From: Azadirachta indica
Lineage: Eukaryota; Streptophyta; Magnoliopsida; Sapindales; Meliaceae
Assembly: GCA_022749755.1 (NCBI GenBank)
Contig: CM040442.1
Coordinates: 11,382,457 to 11,446,456 of the forward strand
Direction: 5' to 3'
DNA: 64,000 nt
The position numbers and the translations under genes were made by a program. The stretch's first letter is position 1, and each line of letters opens with the position of its first letter. The notes below the pieces were generated by a model. The model had not been told where the DNA came from, searched no databases, and worked only from the letters and a program-made list of their open reading frames with translations. This document shows, piece by piece, positions 1-11,885 of this stretch.

Positions 1-1290
1 AGACTGGCAATTCAAGCCAATAACTTCAAAATCAAACCAACCATCATTTAGATGATCAAAACCTCAGTTCAGTTTAGTGGATTAGCTCATAAAGACCCGA
101 ATGCTCACATTGCAAATTTCTTATAAATTTGTAACACTTTCGGATATAATGGCGTGCCGTAGGATACAGTAAAATTGAGATTATTTTCATTTTTATTGAG
201 GGACAAGACGAAGAATTGGTTGAGTTCACTTCCTCAGGGTAGTATCACTACTTGGGATGACTTGGCACAAAAATTTTTAGCGAAATTCTTCCCACCAATG
301 AAGATAACAAAGTTGTGGAATGATATCACTACGTTCACCTAACATAAGATGGAGTCACTATATAAAGCTTGGGAAGGTGTAAGAATATGATGCGAAGATT
401 TCCATACCATGGCTTGCATAAATGGCTTCAGGTGTAGACTTTCTATAATGGTTTAGGCAGTTCAGCACGAACACTTGTTGATGCAACAACAGGAGGTGCT
501 TTAATAGGGAAAACAATTGACAAGGCCTATGACTTGTTAGAGAAAATGGCTATTAATGCTTATCAATGGCCCACAAAATGTTTAGCATCAAGGCCTTAGG
601 AGTTCATGAAGTAGACAACATTACTACATTTACTACTCAGTTGACTGTACTAACTAAGCAACTGGGAACTATTACACCAAATTCCATTCAAATTGCTCAG
701 ATGGTTTGTGAGTTATAGAGTGATAATCACCCAAGCACCAATTATCAAGTTGGTAATCTATTTGCTCTATCATCCTCTGAATAAATTTCATATGTTGGGA
801 ACTCCAATCAACAGTAGAACAATTCGTATTACAATACTTACAATCATGGATGGAAGAATCATCTTAATTTCTCTTAGAGGGGAAATCAAAATGCTATAAG
901 ATCACCATCGGGATTTCAACCTGAAGGGAAGAAGGTTAACTTAGAAGAAGCTCTTGCACTACTTACCATGAATACTTCCAAGTTCATGACCAAAACTGAA
1001 ATAACTTTGCAAAATCAAGTAACTTTTATTTGGAACCTAAAGTTGCAAATGGAGCAACTTGTAAGTATGATGATGGAAAGGCAGTAAGGATCATTGCCAA
1101 ATAATACTAAAACAAATCTTGAGGAACAAGTGAAAGCCATTACACTTAGAAGTGGGAAGCAACTTGAAGAACCACAAGGCAAATTAAAAGCATAAATAGA
1201 GGAGCAACCTGAAGCTTCAGTGTTTAACCAAGCAAACATAGAGGATAAGGTTGGTGAAGAGCACCATTGACACCTCTAAGGAAGCAAACT
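1..1290 (+). pseudogene. Athila-type Ty3/gypsy gag (5' truncated, decayed)
   Basis: Capsid/nucleocapsid polyprotein of an Athila-lineage retrotransposon, cut by the left edge of the window. Translating + frames around bases 175-420 gives the plant Retrotrans_gag block, with readable pieces KNWLSSLPQGSITTWD and AQKFLAKFFPP, followed by a degraded match to the downstream part of the block. Near 1125-1180 comes the typical Athila gag tail KAITLRSGKQLEEPQGK. Many in-frame stops and frame changes (for example TAA near 340) show it is dead. It runs straight into the protease region, as in an Athila gag-pol. No zinc knuckle could be read. Confidence 0.82.
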
Positions 1291-1299
1291 AGTTAAAGT

Positions 1300-2190
1300 A
1301 ATCAAAGAAGTATCAACTCCTTAGAAGAAAGCCTTGTCACCTCTACCATTTGTGCCCTTGATCCCGTTTCCTCAACGTCTTCGGAAGAATAAGCTAGATA
1401 AGCAATTCTCCAAATTTCTTGATGTTTTCAAAAAGTTACAAATTAATATCCCTTTTGCAGATGCACTTGAGCAAAGGCCGAGCTATGCAAAATTCATGAA
1501 GGAGATATTATCTAGTAAGAGAAAATTGGAAGAAAATGAGATGGTGATGCTAACGGAAGAATGCAATGCAATTTTGCAAAACAAGTTGCATCCAAAATTG
1601 AAGGATCTAGGGAGTTTCACCATCTCTTGCACCATTGAAGAGTGTTATTTTAAAAAAGCATCATGCAATTTGGGTACAAGTATTAACCTGAAGCCCTTTT
1701 CTATTTTAGAACATTAAGGCTTGGTAAAGCTAAAGCTAAAGCTACAACTGTTTTACTTCAATTGGCAGATAGGTCAATTAAACATCCAAAAAAAATTGTG
1801 GAAGATGTACTTGTTAAGATTGTTTTATATTTTTGACTAACTTTATTCTGTTGGATATGGAAAAAGATAGAGAGATACCACTCATTTTGGGAAGGCCTTT
1901 CTTAGCTACTAGAAGAACACTCATTGATGTTTAGTAAGGAAAGTTGGTTTTGAGGGTTCAGGATGAACAAATGGAGTTTAATGTAGTTAAAGTTATCAAG
2001 TATCCTTCTGAGATCAATTATTGTCTTAGAATCAATATTATTGATAGGCCAGTGGAAGAAACTTTTAAGAAGGAACATCTGAAGGAACCTCTAAAAGCTT
2101 GTATCATTCATTCCAAATCCATTGAGGTAGAAGATGATAGAATTGCTGAATATGCAAAATATTTGGAGGCTTCACCATAATTTTATTATG
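1300..2190 (+). pseudogene. Athila-type retropepsin/protease region
   Basis: Aspartic protease part of the Athila polyprotein. An open stretch at 1334-1717 carries the lineage-specific lead-in (PFPQRLRKNKLDKQFSKFLD, then NIPFADALEQRPSYAKFMKE) and reaches the protease fold. The active-site motif, normally DLGAS, reads NLGTS: the catalytic Asp codon is AAT (Asn) at 1667-1669, so the enzyme would be inactive. A frame change and stops follow. The flap/C-terminal half resumes near 1860 ([17 protein letters not shown] with a stop after it) and continues in the open stretch 1944-2180. Strong match in order and motif spacing to Athila elements. Confidence 0.82.
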
Positions 2191-2329
2191 AGAAGTCTAA
2201 ATTTGAAAAATTAGTAAGAAAAATTAGTGAGAAATCTAACTCTTTGGTTGTCAACAAATCCAAATCCTTCTAAGCTTGAACTAAAACCATTACTAGCTCA
2301 TCTCTGATATGCTCATTTGGGACACGATT

Positions 2330-3500
2330 CTTCATTTCCAGTCATTATTTCAACTACACTAAGTGAATTAGAGGTAGAGAAGTTGCTCTGGGTGTTGAGG
2401 AACTATAAGGCATCAATAAGAGGTTCATTGCTGACATCAAGGGTATAAGTCCGTCGATTTGTATGTATAAAATCCTTATAGAAGAGAACTTCAAGCCGGT
2501 AGTACAATATCAACGTCTTTTGAACCCAAACACGAAGAAAGTGGTGAAATATGAGGTTTTAAAGTTACTGGATGTAGGCATGATTTATCCAATCTCCAAC
2601 AGCTCATAGGTTACCCCAGTGCAAGTTGTACCTAAAAAAGGAGGAATAATGGTGATTTAAAATAATAACAATGATCTTATTCTAACACAGACAGTAACAG
2701 GATGGCAGATGTGCATTGATTATTGTAAGTTGAACAAAGCTACTCGTAAAGACCATTTCCCATTTCTGTTCATTAACCGAACGCTGGAAATACTAGCCGG
2801 TCACTCCTACTACTACTTCCTTGACGAGTATTTCGGATATAACCAAGTTCTAATCGCACTCGAAGACCAAGAAAAGGCTACATTCATATGTCCCTACGAC
2901 ATCTTTGCTTTTCAAAGAATGCCATTTGGGTTGTGTAATGCATCGCCTACCTTCCAATGTTGTATGACGGCCATCTTTTGTGACATGGTGGAAAAGTTCA
3001 TAGAAGTTTTCATGGACGATTTCTGTATTTTTGGGTCATCTTTTGATAGTTGCTTGGATAATTTGGCTTTAGTGTTAAAATGTTGTGAAGAAACTAATCT
3101 TGTCTTGAATTGGGAAAAGTGCCATTCATGGTTCAAAAAGGCATTATGTTAGGACATCATATTTCAGCAAAAGGTATTGACGTTGATAGAGTGAAGATTG
3201 AAATCATCGAGAGATTATTGCCACCCACTTTAGTGAAAGAAATCAGAAGCTTGTTGAGACATGTCACCTTTTATCGGTGCTTTATTAAGGATTTTTCTAA
3301 AATCTCTAAACCTTTTTGTAATCTTCTTAGTAAAGATATGCTTTTTAACTTTTCTATTAATTATTTGCAGGCATTCAATACTTTGAAGGAGAAGTTGATT
3401 TTAGCATTTATTATTGTGGCTCCAAATTGGGAATTACCGTTTGAGCTTATGTGTGATGTAAGTGACTATATGGTTAGAGTTGTTTTGGGACAGTGAAGAG
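2330..3500 (+). pseudogene. Athila-type reverse transcriptase
   Basis: RNA-dependent DNA polymerase domain of the Athila pol. The fingers region (2380-2700) is interrupted by stops, then 2709-3152 reads through the palm: MCIDYCKLNKATRKDHFPF, QRMPFGLCNASPTFQ and the catalytic box FMDDF (codons 3009-3023), so the two catalytic aspartates are still encoded. The thumb/connection follows in another frame at 3110-3496 (GIMLGHHISAKGIDVDRVKI), placing a frameshift near 3110-3150. The central palm is the best-preserved part of this element. No active product is expected. Confidence 0.88.
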
Positions 3501-3895
3501 GAAAGAACTTACACATTATATACTATGCAAGCAAGATTTTGACTAAGGCTCAAATGAATTATGCTACCACCAAAAAAGAATTAGTAACTGTTGTGTATGC
3601 ATTTGACAAATTTCACTCTTACTTGATTGGTTCAAAAGTGATTGTTTACACAGACCATTCAGTCATCAAGTACTTACTGGAAAAAAAGGATGCCAAACCA
3701 AGACTCATTCGGTGGGTGCTGTTACTTCAAGAATTTGATTGAGATATTAGAGATAATAAAGGGTATGAAAATCTTGTGGCTGAGCATTTGTCTAAGTTGG
3801 AACATGATGAGATTGAAGACAATTCACCAAGTGCCATCAATGAAGTATTTCTAGATGAACAACTCTTTTCACTTAAGACATGGGATACACCTTGA
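3410..3895 (+). pseudogene. Athila-type RNase H domain
   Basis: RNase H domain that follows RT in Ty3/gypsy pol. Readable blocks are FELMCDVSDYMVRVVLGQ (ending at a stop near 3494), then [20 protein letters not shown] and [20 protein letters not shown], ending [10 protein letters not shown] before another stop near 3740. After it the frame resumes with NLVAEHLSKL, the usual Athila end of the RNase H domain. The Asp of CDVSDY and of YTDH are present. Two stops and at least one frame change inactivate it. Confidence 0.85.
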
Positions 3896-5140
3896 TATAT
3901 AGACATTGTGAATTATTTGGCTTGCAACATCTTTCCTGAAGATTTGTCATTTTAGCAAAAGAAGATATTCTTCTTGGAGGTTAAACATTATTATTGGGAT
4001 GATTCGTTTCTTTACAAGTAGTGTTCAGACCAAATAATTAGGTGGTATATTCCAGAAGAAGAGATGGTAAGTATTCTAAAACACTATCACTCATTAGAAT
4101 ATGGAGGACATTTTAGTAGGAGCAAAACAGCAGCCAAAGTTCTTCAATCTGGTTTCTTTTGGCCTACCTTATTCAAGGACTCCTATAAATTTATTGCCGT
4201 TTATGATCAATGTCAAAGGTCTAGAAATATTTCTCGAAGGAACGAAATACCTCTCAACAACATTTTTGAAGTGGAGTTGTTTGACGTGTGGGGTATAGAT
4301 TTCATGGGACCTTTTTCGTCTTTATTCTCAAATCAATACATTTTGGTGGTGGTGGATTATGTCTTAAAATGGGTAGAAGTAATAGCTCGTCGTACCAATG
4401 ATGCAAAGGTGGTTTCAAACTTTCTACACAAGCATCTTTTCACCCGATTCGGCACACCTCAAGTAATAATTAGTGATGGTGGGAACCATTTTTGCATTAA
4501 AGGCTTGTTGAAGAAATTTGGTGTGACTTATCGAGTAGCTATTACTTACCACCCTTAAACAAGTGTCCAAGTGAAAGTCTCAAATAAGGAGTTGAAAAGA
4601 ATTCTTGAGAAAATAGTGAGCAGTTCAAGGAAGGATTGGGCAAAGAAGTTGGATGATGCTTTGTAGGCTTATCGCACAACATTCAAAACTCCTATAAGAA
4701 TGTTTCCTTACAGATTGGTTTATGGAAATGCCTGTCATCTTCTAGTTGAGTTTGGGCACAAAGCATATTGGGCTATGAAAGTCTTGAATTTTGGCATGAA
4801 GGCCGCTAGGGAGAAAAGGTTACTACAACTAAATGAAATGGCAGAATTCCAAAATGAAGCATATGATTATGCAAAAATTTACGAGTATGCAAAGAAATGG
4901 CATGAAAAGCACATATTGAAGTGAGAATTTGAGGTTAGTCAAAAGGTTTTATTATACAATTCTTGTCTTCAACTCTTTCTCGAAAAATTACACTCCAGAT
5001 GGTCAAGTCCATTTACAGTGGTTCGGGTGTTTCCCTATAGTGCGGTTGAAATTGAGCACGAAACCAAATAAAAATTTACAATGAACAAACAACGGTTGAA
5101 GCACTATATGAAAAATGAGTTTGAGCAATGTAAGATCATT
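3896..5140 (+). pseudogene. Athila-type integrase
   Basis: DDE integrase at the end of the Athila pol. The open stretch 4064-4558 contains a degraded HHCC zinc-binding region, the first catalytic Asp in GIDFMGPF and the second in VIISDGGNHF. A stop at 4556-4558 (probably CAA to TAA) precedes the third motif, which reads VQVKVSNKE: the catalytic Glu expected at 4574-4576 is AAA (Lys). The C-terminal part continues at 4650-5060 with stops, including the open stretch 4700-4924 ([17 protein letters not shown]). This last part is also present inverted at 10951-11319. Confidence 0.87.
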
Positions 5141-6408
5141 ATCCTTTTGGCTAGTGTGTGATTATTTTTGGTGAAGAAAGCACTCTGTTCGCTTGAAGAC
5201 ATTAAACTTAACGCTTCTTGGGAGGCAACCCAAGTTTTATACATTTTTTTTAGTTTAAACTTTTATTTTTGTTATAGTATCTTGTTTTAATCTTTATTTA
5301 CTAATTTTTGTGTTTTTGTGCAGGTGGAGATATTGTCGATGCTCGGGAGTCGCATGAAGAAAATTTTTCTTTTACTCGAGGACGAGCAAACATTACGTTT
5401 AGGGGTGTTAACTTGTTTTGACATAAAAGACATGAGAACAGAGTATAAAAGCATTTTTGCTAGCCATCCGTAGAAATCAAAAAATTTTATTCTTGGGGAC
5501 CAAAATGCAAACAAATGGGGACTAAAATGCAGAATAATCAAAATAGAGATCTAAATTTAATATAACTAAAACTAAGGGGGTTTAGTTGAAATATACCGCA
5601 TGAATTACCATTGTGGGCAGAATCAATGGCGCTACCGCGCCCAACCATAACGCGCCTGCACCATGCCTCATGCCTCCTCAGCGCACACATGACCCCTTCC
5701 ACCTTTGTTTTAAAAGAAAAAAAAAAGAAAACCCCTCACTTGTTTGTTTTTCCTTACTTATTGCTTCAATTGTCTTTGTATTTCTTCCATAATTTTGAGT
5801 TACTTTTTTATTGCAAAGACTCACATTGCTACCATACATTTAAATTTCCTTCAACATTTACTTTTTCTCAAAACTAAGTATACTTCCAAGTTTTAAACCC
5901 ACTCAACAAACCACTACCCATGTGAACATCAAAAGACCCAAAATTCCTCAACATTCTAGCATTTGAAAAACCGTGTTCAATACAAAAAAATTTGACCCTA
6001 ATATTAAGGATTTTCACAACACAGTCAAGTAAGTCTACCTGTATCTAACTTTACCCTTTGAATTGAACTTATAGTGAGAAGTTAGAATTGTGGAACTTCG
6101 GTAAAAGGTGGGAGTGTTGGGTTGTTGAATTTAATGAGATTTATAGTGGGTGTTATAAATTTATTGTTATTTTAGAAGTATATGTGTTAATGGTGATGAT
6201 TTTTGTGTGAAAATTGAAGGATTGAAATTGAGATTGGGTAGGTTGACAAAAGTGTACGCCAATTTTTTGACAAAATGTTTAAGTGAGTTTTAGCATAGAA
6301 ATCTTAAGTTTGATCATTAGGAAACACTAGAGTGTTCTAGGAGTGAAAGGAACTTAGTACAAGTGGTTTCAAATAAAAGAGACGGGATAGGAAAAGTGTG
6401 CATTCCAA
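5141..6408 (+). other. Athila spacer between pol and the 3' ORF
   Basis: No credible coding. The motif CTTCTTGGGAGGCAACCCAAG just after pol (about 5215-5235) is typical of Athila elements. The stretch includes an A-run (about 5716-5730) in a C-rich context and blocks that recur, inverted, at 9570-10770 and again at 11305-11693. Short open frames here (for example 5611-5877) have no family signature and I do not regard them as genes. Confidence 0.6.
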
Positions 6409-7700
6409 GTGTTCGATGAATTACCAGAAAGAACATTTAGAGCAAAAAAGGCACCAAAAAAGGGTAGTTTTTCACAAGTTTCATTATCTTTTAACAAGAG
6501 AAAATTCGTTTCATGTAAAGCAGAACAAAAGTTTATTAAGTTTCAGGAAGATGAGAAAGCATTAGTGAGGGTATTGAAATTAGGACTAGAAGACGGAAAG
6601 ATTTTGCAATTTATTCGGGATTAGAAATAGGAATTGCTCACTGATTATCCTACTCAAGTAATAGTACCATTAGTGAGAAAATTCTATGATAAATGCTTCA
6701 GTTAGTAGAAATAATGATCGAGTGTATGTTAGGGGAAAAAGAATTTCATTTAGTTCAGAGACCAATAATACGTATTATGGCTTGCCCTCAATTGATTAAG
6801 ATGAGGAATTGTACGATGCATTCAGGAGGGATAAAGACAACTTACACTATGATCATTGAAGAATTATGTCTTCCCAGAACATAATAGTTAAAAGGTCATG
6901 GTAAATACAGTAAATCTCTCACTTTCCCAGAAAATACGCTTAACAGATATGATAAGGCTTGGCATAAATTCATTTGCTCCAATCTTATGCCTACCTCTCA
7001 TCTCAACAAAGTCACAGCAAAAAAGGCTTGCTTTGCTCTACTGTATTTTTGCTGAGATTACAATTGATAAAGGAAAAGTGACACAAGAAAGCTTAATTAC
7101 ATCTATTGAAGCAAAAAACATCGAGAGGACGTATGCGCCCCTGTCTCATTACTACCTTATGCTTAAAGGTAAGGGTAACGGCGGAGCAAACTGAGTACAA
7201 GGTGAATTTAGACTCTCCAATTGACGAGATAGCAATTTCCAAGTTCAACTGTTGGGCAGGAGGTGCATCCGTTCGATCTGAGTTAGGATTTATTATAAAT
7301 GAGGATAATCAAGTTCCCCCGCCACATAAACCACTGCTTTGACTTAGGAAAGGCTCCCTTGATGCAATTTTAGAAGCGTACTGGTCAACGTATGAAGCAA
7401 GATTGCAGCGTCAGCAAAACCCTTATAAAGGCTTACCAAACTCCTCACGTGTCAATCAAGATAGTGAAGTCGAGGCCTCTTCCTCATCTCATGAGGATCC
7501 CATGCAATCAAGAATCGTTGATATGCATCAAAAATTTATTCAACAAAGGCGTGAGATTCGACATCAAGCAAGAACAAGCAAGAATGCATCAGTATCAAGT
7601 GGAATGTTTTACTACTTTTGTTTCCTATCTACAGAGCCTCAACCCGAAGAAGAAACTTTTACCACTTTCGTAATTTCCACTCTCTCAAGGAGATGAGAAT
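6409..7700 (+). pseudogene. Athila 3' ORF (putative plant transposon protein domain), left copy
   Basis: Extra ORF typical of Athila/Cyclops-like elements, related to the Pfam 'putative plant transposon protein' domain; its role is not established, and in related elements this position is often called env-like. Frames from 6409 show GLEDGKILQFIRD, then (through stops and frame changes) RVYVRGKRISFSS, YGLPSID, AWHKFICSNLMPTSHLNKVT and VTQESLITSIEAK, followed by a C-terminal Gln/Arg-rich helix region (7403-7690). At least four stops or frameshifts disrupt it. The inverted copy at 8315-9568 is better preserved. Confidence 0.75.
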
Positions 7701-8314
7701 GACAACGTATAATGAGAGGCAAGATTTCTATATCTAGTCTCCCAAGTATGATTTCCCTTTGATTCTATTTGATTAAACATTGAAGACCATGTTGTGATTA
7801 AGTGTGGGGGAAGGAATTTTGGAAGTACTTTGTTGAATGCAATGAGTTTGCCACCAATCACACATAAAATTTCTTTAGGTTTAAGTTTTATTTGTCATGT
7901 TTTAGGGGTTTTCATTTGCTTGTTTGTTAATTTTGAGTTTGTTTATTTTAAATTCTTTCTTTTCTTGGCTCTTACAAGTATAACCCTTCTCAACAAAACA
8001 ATTCTAATCTCATAAGAAAAGGGTTATATTTGCAAGAGTGAAGAAAAGATAGGAATTAAAATAAACAAACTCAAAATTAACAAACAAGCAAATGACAACT
8101 CTTAAAACATGACAAATAAAACTTAAACCTAAAGAAATTTTTTGCGTGACTGGTACTGGTAGTAAACTCATTGCATTCAACAAAGCATTTCAAAAATTCC
8201 TTTCCTCACACTTAATCACAACAGTGTCCTCAATGTTTAATCAAAGAGAATCAAAGGAAATCATACCTAGGAGGCTAAATATAGAAATCTTGTTTCTCAT
8301 TATGCATTGTCATT

Positions 8315-9568
8315 CTCATTTCTTTGAAGGGGGTGGAAATTGCGAAAATGGTAGAAGTTTCACCTTTGAGTTGACGCTCTATAGGTAGGAAGCGAAGGTA
8401 TTACAACATTCCACTTGACACTGATGCATTCTTGCTTGTTCTTGCTTGATGTTATGAATCTCATGTCCTTGCTAAATAATTCTTTGATGCATATCAGCGA
8501 TCCTTGATTGTATGGGATCCTCGTGAGATGAGGAGGAGGCATCGACTTCATTATCTTGATTAACGCATGAGGAGTTTGGTAAGCCTTCATAAGGGTTTTG
8601 TTGATGCTATAATCTTACTTCATAAGTTGATTGGTACGCCTCTAGAATTGTATTATGGGAGCCTTTCCTAAGTTGAGGTAGTGGTTTTCATGGCAGTGGA
8701 ACTTGATTAACCTCATGCATAATAAATCCTAATTCGGATCAGATGGATGCACCTTCTGCCTAACAGTTGAACTTGAAAATTGCTATCCCATCAATTGAAA
8801 AGTTCGGATTCACCTTGTACTCTGTTTCCTCCACCTTTACCCCTGCCTTTAAGCATAAGGTAGTAATGAGACAAGGGTGCGTGTGTCCTCCAGTTGTTTT
8901 TGCTTCAATAGATGCAATCAAGCTTTCTTGTATCACCTTCCCTATATCATTTGTAATTTCAGCACAAATACAATAGAGTAAGGCGACTCTTTTTGTTGTG
9001 ATTTTGTTGAGGTGAGAGGTAGGCATAGGATTGGAGCAAATGAATTTATGCCTAGCCTTGCCATATTCGTTAAGCAAATTTTTGAGGAAAGTGAGAGATT
9101 TACTGTATTTACCACAATCATTTAACCATTGTGTACCGGAACACATAATTCTTCAATGATAATAGTGTAGTTGTCTTCATTCCTCCTGAATGCATCGTAT
9201 AAATCCTCATTTTCATTAATGCAGGGCAAGCCATAATACGTGTTAATGGCCTTTGAACTGAATGAAATTCTTTTTTCCCTAACATACACTCGATCATTAT
9301 CTCTACTAATTGAAGCATTCATATAGAATTCTCTCATTAATGGCACTATTGTTTGAGTAGCATAATTGATGAGCGATTTCCATTCCCAATCCCGAATAAA
9401 TTGCAAAATCTTTTCATCTTCTAGGCTTGGTTTCAATGCTTGCTTCCTCATTAATTCTTTCTCATCTTCCTGAAACTTAATAAACTTTTATTTTGCTTTA
9501 TATAAAATGAATTTTCTCTTGTCAAAAGATGATGAAGCTCATGAAGAACTAACCTTTTTTGGTGCCAT
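8315..9568 (-). pseudogene. Athila 3' ORF, right (inverted) copy
   Basis: Minus-strand copy of the Athila 3' ORF, with a plausible start ATG at 9568 (reads MAPKKVSSS then a stop). The best-kept part is 9122-9451: LEDEKILQFIRDWEWKSLIN, VPLMREFYMNASISRDNDR, RISFSSKAINTYYGLPCINE. After a frame change the domain continues at 8760-9146 with KFICSNPMPTSHLNKIT, VALLYCICAEIT and IQESLIASIEAKTTGGHTHP. The C-terminal helix region is at about 8360-8600. It is more intact than the left copy, yet still broken by stops and at least two frameshifts. Confidence 0.8.
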
Positions 9569-10950
9569 TTTTGCTCTAAATGTTCTTTTCGACAATTCAC
9601 CGAACACTTGAAATGCATACTTTTCCTACCCCCTTTTTTGCACTTGAAACCACTTGTGCTAAATTCCTTTCACTCGTAAAACACTCTCGAAGTGCTTCCT
9701 AACTATTAAACTTATGATTTCTACGCTAAACTCACTCAAATATTTTGTCAAATAATTGATGTGCACTTTTGTTAGCCACCCAATGTCAATTTTCACCAAA
9801 AAATTGGCACCATTAATACATACACTTATAAAATAACAATAAATCTATAACACCCAGTACAAATTTCACTAAATTCAACAACCCAACACTCCCACCTTCC
9901 ACAAAAGTTCCATAATTCCAACTTCTCACCATAAGTTCAACTCAAAGGGCAAAGTTGGATACAAGTAGACTTACTTGACTGTTTTGTGAAAATCCTTAAT
10001 ATCGGGGTTGAATTCTTTGCATTGAACACAATTTTCCAAATGCTACAATGTTGAGGAAATTTGGGCCTTTTGATGTTTGGATAGGTAACGGTTTGTCGCG
10101 TGGGTTTTAAACTTCGAAGTGCACTTAGTTTTGAGAAAGAGTGAGTGTGAAGGAAATTTAAATGTATGGTGGTAGTGTGAGTATTCCCAATGAAGAAGTA
10201 ACTCAAAATTGTGGAAAAAACACAAAGACAACTGAAGCAATAAGTAAGGAAAAACAAACGAATGAGGGCTTTTTTTTCTTGATTCCAAAATAAAGGGGTC
10301 GTGCTATGGTTTGGCACGGCCACGCCATTAATTCTGTCAACAATGGCAATTTATTCCGTATATTTTAATTCAACCGTTTTACTTTTAATTATTTTGAATT
10401 CAGATCTTTATTTTGATATTTTTTCATTTTAGTCCTCATTTGCTTGCATTTTGGTCTCAAGAATAAAATTTTGTGATTTTCAAGGATGGCTAGCGAACAT
10501 GCTTTTATGCTCCCTTTTCATGTCTTTTATATCAAAACAAGTTAACACCCCCAAACTTAATATTTGGTTGTCTTCAAGTAAAAGAAAAATTTTCTGCATG
10601 CTGCTCCCGAGCATCGACAATATCTCCACTTGCATAAAAACACAAAAATTAGTAAATAACGATTAAAACAAGATACTATAACTCAAATGAAAATTTAAAC
10701 TAAACAACAGGTATAAAACTTGGGTTATCTCCCAAGAAGCACTAAGTTTAACATCTTTAGCCGGACAGAGTGCTTTCATCACCAAAAACAATCACACGCT
10801 AGCCAAAATGATAATGGTCTTGCATTGCTAAAGCTCATTTTTCACATAGTACTTCAACCGTTGTCTGTTCACTGTAAATGTTCCTTTGGTTTCAAGCTGA
10901 ATTTCAACTGCACCATATGGAAATACCCAAATCACTATAAAAAGACTTGA
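9569..10950 (-). other. Inverted copy of the Athila pol-to-ORF spacer
   Basis: Reverse complement of the 5141-6408 spacer with small indels, including the TATCTCCCAAGAAGCACTAAG block (about 10725-10745) that corresponds to the GGGAGGCAACCC motif in the left arm. Open frames on either strand here (for example 9937-10323 and 10451-10666) are C/T- or A/T-rich and carry no family motif. Confidence 0.6.
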
Positions 10951-11319
10951 TCATTTAGAGCAAAATTTTTTGAGAAAGAGCCGAAGACGAGAATTGTACA
11001 ATAAAACCTTTTGACCAACCTCAAATTCTCGCTTCAATATGTGTTTATCATGCCATTTCTTTACATGCTTTTTGTAAATTTTTGCATTCTCATATGCTTT
11101 ATTTTGAAATTCTTCCATTTCATTTAGTTGTAGTAACCTCTTTTCCCCTGCGGCCTTCATGCCAAAATTGAGGACTTTCATAGTCCAATATGCTTTGTGC
11201 TTCATCTCAACTGTAAAATGACAGGCTTTTCCATAAACCAATCTGTAAGGAGACATTCCGATGGGAGTTTTGAATGTCGTGCAATAGGCCCAATATAGTA
11301 GCAATATGAGTCTTTGCAA
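10951..11319 (-). pseudogene. Athila integrase C-terminal fragment (inverted copy)
   Basis: Uninterrupted minus-strand frame whose translation ([20 protein letters not shown], then [20 protein letters not shown] and [20 protein letters not shown]) matches the + strand integrase C-terminus at 4700-4985. The homology stops near 11297, where the left arm would continue towards the catalytic core; the first residues of the open frame therefore come from unrelated or rearranged sequence. The catalytic DDE core is absent, so this is only a fragment. Confidence 0.85.
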
Positions 11320-11693
11320 TCAAGAAGTAATTCAAAATTGTGGAAGAAACACAAAAACAATTGAAACAATAAGGAAAAACAAATAAGGGAGAGGGGTTAT
11401 CTTTTGTCCTTTTTTTTAAAACAAAGGGGGAAGGGGTCGCATGGGTGTTGAGGAGGCATAAGGCATGGCGTGCCAGCGCCATTGATTCTGCCAACAAAGG
11501 CAATTCATGCGACATATTTTAATTAAACCCTTTTACTTTTAATTATTTTGAATTTGGATCTCTATTGTGATGTTTTTGTATTTTAGTCCTCATTTTCTTG
11601 CATTTTGGTTCCCAAAAATAAAACTTTGTGATTTCGATGGATGGCTAGCGAACTTGCTTTTATGCTCTGTTTCATGTTTTTTATGTCAAAATT
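11305..11693 (-). repeat. Third partial copy of the Athila spacer segment
   Basis: Directly repeats the sequence at about 10188-10520 and is the inverse of about 5410-5830. Shared blocks include the stretch around AAAATTGTGGAAGAAACACA, the ATTCTGCCAACAAAGGCAATT block and the GGATGGCTAGCGAAC block. At its left end it reads TAGCAATATGAGTCTTTGCAA, nearer the left arm (complement of 5807-5827) than the adjoining right arm. It abuts the end of palindrome P1. Confidence 0.75.
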
Positions 11694-11804
11694 AATAAAG
11701 AAAATAGTTCAAATTATATTGGTATTTTATACTTAATATTGCATCTCTTCTATTAAAAGATCTCATTAATTAACAAATAGACGCTTTTAACTTGTAGTCC
11801 TACT

Positions 11805-11885
11805 TATAGTACAAAAAATTGTAAGTATAAATTTTCAACAACTAGAAATTTTTTTTTTGCACAATGTGTCTAATTTTTAGCAACT
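11805..11885 (+). repeat. Left member of an ~80-bp inverted repeat pair
   Basis: Starts TATAGTACAAAAAATT and runs to TTTTTAGCAACT. Its reverse complement, with few differences, is at 16263-16341. The pair bounds a 4.5-kb segment and could be the terminal inverted repeats of a DNA transposon. No matching target-site duplication is visible outside, and the superfamily is not clear. Confidence 0.55.

Larger units (their letters stand above)
4669..11297. repeat. Large palindrome P1: Athila 3' half inverted on itself
   Basis: Arms about 4669-7988 and 8019-11297 are reverse complements of each other with moderate divergence and small indels; the loop is about 30 bp (7989-8018). The inner edge is clear: TATAACCCTT at 7979-7988 faces AAGGGTTATA at 8019-8028, with arms continuing through the tract TTTGAGTTTGTTTATTTTAA / its complement. 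Matching landmarks, left to right arm, are integrase C-terminus (4700-4924 / 10951-11319), spacer and 3' ORF (6409-7700 / 8315-9568). The tail-to-tail layout implies an inverted duplication or two insertions joined in mid-element. Confidence 0.85.
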
